From NCBI RefSeq assembly GCF_021347895.1, contig NC_067134.1, positions 25,568,347-25,632,346 on the forward strand: a stretch of 64,000 bases of DNA, read 5' to 3'. Source of the stretch: Acanthochromis polyacanthus (lineage: Eukaryota > Chordata > Actinopteri > Pomacentridae). Positions 55,825 through 64,000 of this stretch are shown here, in pieces (within the stretch, counting starts at the first letter, position 1; each line of letters opens with the position of its first letter). The notes beneath the pieces are model-generated. The model ran no database searches. It saw nothing but the letters and a program-made list of their open reading frames with translations, and was not told where the DNA came from. Both the position numbers and the translations under genes were made by a program.

Positions 55825-58800
55825 TATTGTTGTACTTCACATCATTAGGGGAAAACCTGGTGACCTTGAATGGAAACTGAGCGTATCTGACATGTGATTA
55901 GATCAATTAATATATTGTAGGAAGGATTTTGATTGGACAGTCATGTTCTAAGCGTTGCTTTTGTTTATTGTATTTGCTCTGTACAGGATTTCACCTTTAG
56001 TGCCACTCAAACTGTGGTAATGTACGTGGCCCTGAGACAAACCGTTCAATGCTACACTCCACTGTGTACTTCAAATTCAATCTGAATTATAATAAAATCC
56101 AGTATCAGCCCATGATTTTTTGGTATGAACACAGCTGATGTTCAACTTTACACCAGTGTTAATGAAGAAAGAGAAGGTAGTTAAGAAACAAAAGTTTTGT
56201 ATTTCTTGACCAAGAAAATTGCTTCAGTGTCTTTGACAAAGCAAGTTTTAGAACCTTAATGTTCAAACTGAGGTTGTCATGACTTAACTTGAACTTTCTC
56301 TGGTCTGCTAGAAAATTAAACTCATGTAATGCTGATTTGCTTCAGAGAGAATTTATTTGCTGGTTGTATTCACTAGCAGTGTTTTTCAAGAAAGTGCTAC
56401 TTTCTGTACAGGACTGCTTATAGATTGCTGACTCCGCCTGTGCTTCCCAGAGTCCTGCTTGTGGTTTGGTTAAAGCTGCGCTTAATTCTGTGGTAATTTC
56501 CCACCTGTGGGTCAGTGATTCCAAACTTTTGCTTTGTGTTCAAATCTAGTTTCTGTGTGTAATCATGTAGATTAAATGAAACCCTGGAACAAGCTGATGT
56601 CCTCATTCAGCAAAACCGCAAAGCTAACCAAAGGGGAAAGTGTCTGTTAAGGGTTAAAGTTGGATGAGGAGGCTTTCTGTTAAACGATGGAAATAGTGTT
56701 GGCTTGTTGTAAATCGTACTATGATCTTCCCAGAAGCTTGGCAGCATGCTTAAAGATATCGAAAGAGACTTTTTAAAAAATAAAAATAAAACGTCTTATA
56801 TTCAGTTTTAATGCGGTACTGACAAGCAGATGTGGGATGTGCCCAGAATTTCTAGCATTATAAACCTCTCTGTTGCTGCTGGTTTCTCTTTTTAAACTCC
56901 ATCTTCTACAACTTAATCAGATATGCAGATTGAGAGTTTCTTAGCTCATGCTTTTCTTGCTGCAGTGTGTGAATCAGAATTTGTTTGATTCTGTGCTTGG
57001 TTCATTCTGGCGTGAAGCTAAACATTTAAGATACATTTATGTTTTAAGCATTGTTATTAAAGTTGTTCTACAACTATAACCTTTCATCTTCTAGCCTCAG
57101 TTAGGAGCATAACCACTTGTGTTTCCAGTCTCTTAACTCTTAATGTGTCCTCTAGTTGTCAGCATCTTAGGACTATATTACACCTCGTCTAGTTCAGTAT
57201 TTTCATTCAGCTAAACTTGGAATTTCTTAAACTCTTTATCCTTAATATGTCTAAATTTGTAAAATACTGTTTTTCTACTCTCTGAAAAGTGTATAGCATG
57301 TTTTTTTTTCCTTCCATTCCTATTGAATCCGAGTGTTAGCTTACTGTTACTATGAATAAATACTGATAAAGAAGTGTGTATATATCAAGTCAGGTAAATT
57401 TAGAGTCAACACCCTCTAGTTTCAAATCCTCGATTTTCCCCCAACCTCCTTAAAAGTGTTAAACGAACCTTTCAGGAAGATTAACGGAGTGACATCCACT
57501 CATGGACACCTGGACAGAGAACAGACTACACAAACACACAGGATTGGAAGCACATCAGGCACACAACAAGTACAGGAAGAGAGGTCCAACGACGGTTAAT
57601 GATCCAGCACAGAAAATGCCAAGAGAGTGTTGGAAGGAGAAGAGTTGGTCAACTTCTTTAAGCTTGCTACTATGGAAATGCGAGTATTTTAGTAGTACGC
57701 CAAATTTCCAGCATGGGAAGCCAGAGGATTTTAAAAATACTTTTCTGCAAAAAATCTGGCCTTCAGCTGTTACGGTTAGAGCTTTAAAACATCCAAAGCT
57801 GACGTATGCTCTAAATGTTTCTGTGTGATTGTGTAGAAACAGAACAGCCTCAGCAGGAATTAACACAAACACACTTCAGGACACAACAGTGATGAATTAT
57901 TATGATGAAATAGTTCAGCTCCTTATGTTTAAACGTGTGTAATCATGAAATGTACGAGCATGCTGAGAAATCTATATGAATTATGAAAAATGATCAACAT
58001 TCTGCTGTTTAAAATCCCACATTTAAAGGTTAAATACGCTTGATATTTACTACTGTGGAGTTTTTGAAGTTCCTGCAGAGTGCTTTAAAGAATTGAAAAG
58101 GTTGCATTTGATCATCATTGCCATTGCATGATTAAAACGGACTGCATTCTGTCTTTAGATTGTTTTGCACAGTAGATCTGCTGCATTTCGTTTCGTGCTC
58201 ATCAAGGCTGACGTGCATCGCTGTGGTGTTTTTGAACGGCTCTTCTTTAAAATGGGCTGCCAATCAAACAGTGTCTTGTTTGATCTTTGGGTTCCCGGAG
58301 GTTTTCTGGAGGTTTTCTGGAGGTTTTCTCTGTTGCAGCATCTTTGACGTCAGTGCTCAGAAAGACTTAAATTTGAAACACAACACCTGTTTAGAGTTTT
58401 GTGAGGAGCCAATTTGGTCTTCAGAGTCGCCATTTTTATAGATTATATCATACAGTGATAGTCAGGAGCAGAGGTTCTAATGGTGTTTGGTCTTGTTTTG
58501 TTTTTAAGTGTGGCAGCTGCTGCACTGTAAACACATAAATTCTTGAAGAGTATAACTTTACTTGTTGGTAGCAGACAGCTTTCAGGTTTGGAAAGAAAGG
58601 ACATCAACTGTTTCTCAAAGGAGGGATTGAATTTGAGAGAAAAATAGAAGGCTTTTGTTGCCGTCTGGTTGAAGCTCTTAAGGATTTGTTGACGGCTGAA
58701 TGTGCCATTTCATATTGGATACAGTTTGCTGTTGAATCTGGATGTTTCAGATCTTTTAAAGCCATAACCTCTCATGTATTGTATTTAGTCTTTATGCTGC

Positions 58801-58970
58801 TTCAAAGGGCATCAGTTAAATTTAATCCAGAAGAGATGAACCTTATTGGCACAACCAAACAAAGGGGAAACGAATGCAGTGTTTGTGACGATGGTGAATG
58901 AAAGCAAGATGAGGGCAAATGAACTTAAATCTGTTTAAAATGACAAAGGTTGTAAACCCCAATCACACCA
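55825..58970. other. Unassigned 3.1 kb, possibly intronic
   Basis: No exon with convincing borders. The 108-codon ORF at 57502-57828 and the 93-codon ORF at 58160-58441 have no domain pattern. A short tandem of GGAGGTTTTCT (three copies, 58297-58329) is present. Confidence 0.35.
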
Positions 58971-59042
58971 CTAGATGGCAGCACAGCCTAACAAACAGGA
59001 AGTCAGCGTTGGTTCGACCATGGAAGTCAGATTTACTTTTAT

Positions 59043-59296
59043 TATCCCCCGCCTCCACGAAGTGGAAAAGGGGGATATAGGTTTGGAGTCTGTCCGTCCA
59101 TCCGTCCGACATGAAGGGGACAGCTTTTCTCGGAAACTATTACAGCTAGAATTACGAAATTTACTGTGTAGCTTCACACCATGGACACCTTGATCAAGTT
59201 TGAAAATGAGACCTGTGCGATAATATTTAACAGAGTTATGGCCCTTGATCACTATTTTGGATATAGACTCATAGACCTCACATGTGGCGGGGGACA
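59043..59296. mobile_element. MITE-like repeat with TCCCCCGCC ends
   Basis: Starts ATCCCCCGCCTCCACGAAGT and ends GTGGCGGGGGACATTGATGA, so TCCCCCGCC and GGCGGGGGA form an inverted pair about 250 bp apart. The inside includes GTCCGTCCATCCGTCCG and a block ending ACAGAGTTATGGCCCTTGAT, which is typical of a widespread repeat in aquatic animals. No protein. Confidence 0.6.
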
Positions 59297-59299
59297 TTG

Positions 59300-62090
59300 A
59301 TGACCATGTCGTCTTGTTTCCTTTTAATTCTTTCATTTCATAAGCATGTTTAGTTCAAACGTAGCTGATAGGACATGGTATCTGTGATTTTCCTGCTCTA
59401 ATAGCTTGCGATTGTCAGATTTTTCACTCTTAATTATGACTTTGTAATTAATCTAACCTTCAGATAACGAGATTTAATACAATTTCTGCAGAGATATGTA
59501 GTTACAGTCAGAAATTTAATGTGTGGCGGCGTGTTTTAGTCCTCACATAAGTAACTATAGTTTGTTTCTTTCCCACAAACATGCCAAACCATTAAATATT
59601 TGTACTGTTTTTCTATATTGATGTCAAAATTAATAGTTTTGGCCATTATGAACAAAATCATAAATCGTAAAAAGACTGGAAAAACATCAGAATCTTGCTA
59701 CAAAACCTTTGTGCAACTATAAAGTTAATGTAAATTCATCTTCATGTTGTTGCAACACAATTCTGCAAACAATATATACGATCTCAGTTTCCTTTATGTT
59801 AATATTTCTTGTGATAAATGTTAAATTCTCGGATGTCTCACTTAGAAATCTAAACCATTTTCCATTAACTAAAAATGAAGATGCAACAACAACCAGTAAG
59901 ATATGTAAATGAGTACTCAGACCATGATAACTGATCTGTGATTAAAACAACAAAATTTTATTCCAGAGCTCCACCATTCTCATGAAGTGTGTTTTTTTTT
60001 TTTTTTAATTTTGTGTGACAGTAACGCACAATAGGTCACAAACAAGATCTGGTCCAAGACAAGTCAGTTTTATTCACATTTCTCAATCTTACATGTCATG
60101 CGAGGTTTTATAGACTAGTTCCTTGAGTTGGATAATCGCGTATAAACAGTCTGAACCGTTCACACACATACAGCAAAAAAAAACAATAATGCAGAGGCTC
60201 AGAGATATGAGGACAAACGTGCACACAGAGCAGCGAGACAGAAGAAGCTGAATCTCCTGGAACATTTGGATTCAGATCCACTTAGACTCCGTCATAAAGT
60301 GCAGAAACTCTCCACTAGAGGGAGCTTGATATCCGCCTGAAAATTGTTGATTTCAACCTCAGACTGTCCACTGAAGCGGTGGCAAATGTTGGCCTCTTTG
60401 TGTATAACCTGGTGTGAGTGTAATCCCTGCAAACAGCTGTTTTGGATTCAGTCCATACACGCCGATACGAATTCACCATCTACAGGCAAATGAAAATCTA
60501 CTGAACGGTCAGTCGCAGCTGGACGTTGGGCCTGTATTGTGGGGAAACAGCTGGACGATATGGACACAGATAATCAAAAGTTTGACTTGTTGCTCAGTTA
60601 AACATAACACTGTAGCTTAATATTTAATTTGAGGGGGAAAAATCCCTTTGTCGGCTGTAGAAATCCACATTTAAATTGTGGCAGTGAAATGTTTTTGTGT
60701 GTTGGAGAGATGTGATTGGCCCTAAGCTATATTGTCTTATTAAAAGTCATGTAATATTTAAAGACGGGAGATGATAATTATTTTCAAAATAACATCTCTG
60801 AGGTGCAGGAAGGGAAACACCCACACCTAATTTCTGATGCAATCTCATTAATTTTGTAATTCTGGCTCCTTTTTACAAAAAAAATAATGTGAAAATTATA
60901 TTCCTGATCATTTATGAATGAACCCACACACCTAACGAAATGCATCAGTTGAGACAAAAGATCTGAATGTAAGTTAAGAAATACTGACCATGCCGTGCAG
61001 TTTTCAATAACTGGATCGCTGTAAAATATTTATTAGGCATTTAACACTTGTATACTGTAGAAAAGCCTTCCCAGCCGACTGTATTGCATCTCTTTCCAGA
61101 GGCAGAGGGATTAGAATATAAGTAGGAAGGCAGGGAATATCAGTATGTGCGCAGTATTCCATTTCTTCAGCTGTTATTTGGACTAACTGTACCATAATGG
61201 CTAAATGAGCTTGAGTGGAATAAAGACTGCCATTATGTGAGCTCAGAGTCTCGACCTGTTGATGCGCCATTAGCTTCACTTCTCAAATGCGGCTGGATTG
61301 TTCGTGTGTTGTTCAAATCTCGCAGAGACGGAGGTTAACTGGGTGTAAAGACGGGAGAAAAATAAGGCGGTTGTTGGCCAGAATGCTACAGGAAAAGTCA
61401 GAGCTGTGATGCATTGTATGTGAAGGTAAACTCTGCAGTGCTTCAGTAGATGTGATTGATTTATTATGAGATGTTACTAATATTTAAATAAGGGGATGTG
61501 TTTCATTAGCAAGCAACTCTAGATCTGGTTGTATATCGTGTACTTAGCATACGCTGCATCCGAAAAACCTTTCTGTCCTCCTGCAGCAAAGCTTGTGAGT
61601 CAGTTTTATCCCAGCATCCACCTGTTGGCACTCAGTCTCCGCTCTCTATAGAGAGGGGGAAGTTATTATGGTCACTCCTCCATCCCCGCCGAGCTTGTGT
61701 GGAGCGATAAATCCACAGCCTCTGCTATTGTAGCGCTCCTGTACGTCAGTGCTTCTGGGTTTGACCTTAATGCTTCCAGTTTGGTCACACTAGAACCAGC
61801 ATATGGTGTGTCTTTGTATTTTTATGATGAAATGATCCTGTAACTTTCACTGTGTAATGTGTCTATAGTGGTGTTGAATTTGCTGAGCTCTGCACATGGT
61901 TTTAATTTTAGGTCTTAGAAGGATGCAGAATATACATGAAATAAAATCTTCTAAGGCTTCTTTAGACTGACCGATGGCCACACAGGCTTGTGTTTACAAT
62001 GGAAAACTAAGTAAACCCAAAGCCCTGAAAAAGTAAATTGTGATAGCTGATTTACTGTTTAACATGACTTCTGCAAGATTTGACTTTAAT
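59300..62090. other. Unassigned 2.8 kb without a recognised gene
   Basis: AT-rich with poly(T) at 59991-60006. A cleaner, balanced stretch at 61,060-61,300 (GAGGCAGAGGGATTAGAATA, GTACCATAATGGCTAAATGA) could be conserved regulatory DNA; no coding frame supports a gene. Confidence 0.35.
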
Positions 62091-62091
62091 G

Positions 62092-62655
62092 TAGGGATGT
62101 CTAATATTGGCTTTTTTTTCCAATAACTGATATGCCGATATTGTCCAACTCTCAATTTCTACAATTCTACAATTTCATTTAGCCGACGCTTTTGTCCAAA
62201 GCGACGTACAACACAAGCAAGAATTCAGACATAATTCAGACAATTTCCGATTCCGATATCAACCAATACCGATATGTCGGCTAATTAACTAATTTTATCA
62301 CATATCTCTTGCCGTGGAATTAACACATCATGCTTGATTATTGTTTTATTATTCTCAAATGCAACAAGGCTTTCCTAATGTTAACATTGTCTGTACAAAA
62401 TAAGAAAACTACTTCAACTTAAGTTATGAAAAAAATGCCATATTTGTGCCATATATCTTTTAAAAATTGTCTCAAACAACAGTTCACGCTCTACCTATAC
62501 GAGTCTGGTAAATGCCACCTAAATCCAGGCATTATTTTATTGGTTTTCATGATAGGCAAAACGGTCAATAATGATATTGACCGATATTACATTTTTATGC
62601 CAGTATCGGGCCGATATTATCTGTGGGCCGATCTGAGGATTACAAACCCCGGTCT
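62092..62655. mobile_element. Non-autonomous hAT-like element with CCGATATT motifs
   Basis: Begins TAGGGATGTCTAATATTGGC and repeats ATATGCCGATATTG, CCGATTCCGATATCAACC, ATACCGATATGTCGG, and later TCGGGCCGATATTATC. This CCGATA-rich pattern marks an abundant fish/salmonid hAT-type MITE. A separate repeat module, CATTTAGCCGACGCTTTTGT then CCAAAGCGACGTACAA (62177-62211), is embedded. ORF 62426-62725 is a by-product. Confidence 0.6.
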
Positions 62656-64000
62656 TCTGGATGTTTACAAGATGAAACCTTACACATGGTCGACTGATAT
62701 TCTTTCAGCGGTCAAGGAAATTTAGTCTTCGTTTGGAGGAGTATTTACCCCAAAACATTGTATTATCTGTTAGGTATTTTATTGTTTTAGTTAAAAATTT
62801 CTGGTGGCATAAAATAGGTCATTTTCAATAATTAAATCACAGATAAAAAATATTAGTTGTATGTTGCATTGCAAAAACAGAAGGATTTAATTTAGCTGAA
62901 ACCAACACAAATAATGTGATATGTTGGATGTGACGGGAAACAAATGACTTCACTCATTTGTATATAAGCTAATTAGTCTTATATTGACAGTATTGTCTGA
63001 ATTCTATCATCGACAGTTGCAGTTTTCTCCCTTTTATTCCGGTTCATTTGGTTGTGAACATCCTGGTTACGTTTTGAATTAGTCACCACACTTTGGCAGA
63101 GGTCCAAAAGCTTCATTCACAAGAGATGTTTTCAGTATTTATGGATCACCTCGTCAATTCTACGTAGCTCTCTGCCTTTTGCTCTCAAGCCAAATCGATT
63201 CTTCAGGTTGTCAAGTGTCTGATTTTACAGCAGATAAGTCTAATTTTGTCTCAAGTCGTTATTTTTTTTACATCTCAAGTCCAAGTCTCAGGTTTACCGC
63301 ATGAAGAGTTGACTGACTGAAATGAGGTTTAAAGACTTTCCATGAGTCTAACAACATAAATGAACCAAGAATGTAGATGTCGCTGTCAGCATACTGTCTG
63401 CCATCCATCGTTTCTATCAGCGTTTTCTTTTTGTCGCCTTTATTTGTAATAAATGATCAAAATTTCCTCAACATGAATGACAGTACATCTGACTTCATAT
63501 TAATTGTATCAGAAAAGCATCAAGCATACTGCTGCGGATGCTGATGAAACCGGCGATTTTAGAATTTTACTGCTTTTTCCAAGGGTTTAAATGGCCTTGC
63601 TCTACAATAAATCACTGATTTGTTGACTCTTAATGCGCCTGGTCGATGGGCTGGTGAATCTTAGGTCTCGGCTGGTGACTAATGGTGCCTTGGCACTTAA
63701 AACCCTGATCCTTTTAATTTCTTTGACATCTCCTCTCAAATGTTCTTTTAAAAGAAAGCTTTGATGAAGATTCAGTATGTCTTTATTTTCTCTTTTTTTT
63801 TTTTTTTTGGTGGTTACTTTCCTTGTGGATTTGTTAGGAAAAAGGGCTGCAGAAATAAAACTTAGTGCAACATTTTAAAATTAGGATACACGATTTGGTG
63901 TTGATGCATCAAATATACTGAAGACCTTACCAAATAATGCATGGATAAATGATATTCTCACCTGTAGAATGCCAAAACTGAAGTGAGATTGAATGACTCC
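62656..64000. other. Right end of window, no gene seen
   Basis: AT-rich, no exon-like frame. Poly(T) at 63792-63809. Nothing else recognised. Confidence 0.4.

Noticed and set aside
57502..57872. Overlapping ORFs of 105-108 codons on both strands
   Set aside because: No family resemblance, no splice-consistent borders and ordinary AT-rich composition; treated as chance.

Overview
The window is nuclear DNA from a ray-finned fish, most likely a percomorph-type teleost. The evidence is vertebrate genes split by short GT-AG introns, a dense load of small non-autonomous DNA transposons typical of fish, long CA and CT microsatellites, and protein sequences close to but distinct from mammalian orthologues. 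All three recognised genes lie on the + strand. Exon boundaries were assigned by hand from splice consensus, reading phase and family resemblance; no alignment was run.

Layout. Positions 1-530 look like a decayed antisense LINE end. Positions 867-3245 hold ten coding exons of carboxypeptidase B2 (cpb2/TAFI type); the signal-peptide exon lies off the left edge. Positions 6064-20847 hold a complete 19-exon zc3h13, predicted at 1832 aa, the CCCH-finger scaffold of the m6A writer-associated complex. Its introns carry two adjoining TTAA-site elements, a transposon-related ORF fragment and a pogo/Tigger remnant. Its 3' UTR runs to about 22,065. Positions 24534-46651 hold a complete arhgef7 (beta-PIX) of 22 coding exons, predicted at 854 aa with a symmetric cassette exon and 801 aa without it, followed by a 2 kb 3' UTR. 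Its introns hold copies of the same small-element families, an internally deleted mariner, and a long CA repeat beginning six bases after a splice donor next to the cassette exon.

From about 48.8 kb to the end I see no confidently identifiable protein-coding gene. This stretch holds small transposons, a 25-bp minisatellite, a LINE fragment, CA repeats, a possible short coding exon near 55.74 kb, and two unusually clean stretches that could be conserved regulatory DNA. In human, ARHGEF7 lies on the same chromosome end as SOX1, so a developmental regulatory landscape is one possible explanation. That is inference only.

How the genes relate. cpb2 (secreted plasma protease), zc3h13 (nuclear RNA methylation scaffold) and arhgef7 (cytoplasmic Rac/Cdc42 exchange factor) share no pathway. 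Their linkage is informative for synteny: CPB2 followed by ZC3H13 on one strand matches human 13q14, whereas human ARHGEF7 lies far away at 13q34. No clear prokaryote-like, viral or otherwise exotic system was found. The most distinctive items are the TE-on-TE TTAA insertion, the intronic CA repeat beside a cassette exon, and the two GC-AG introns of zc3h13.
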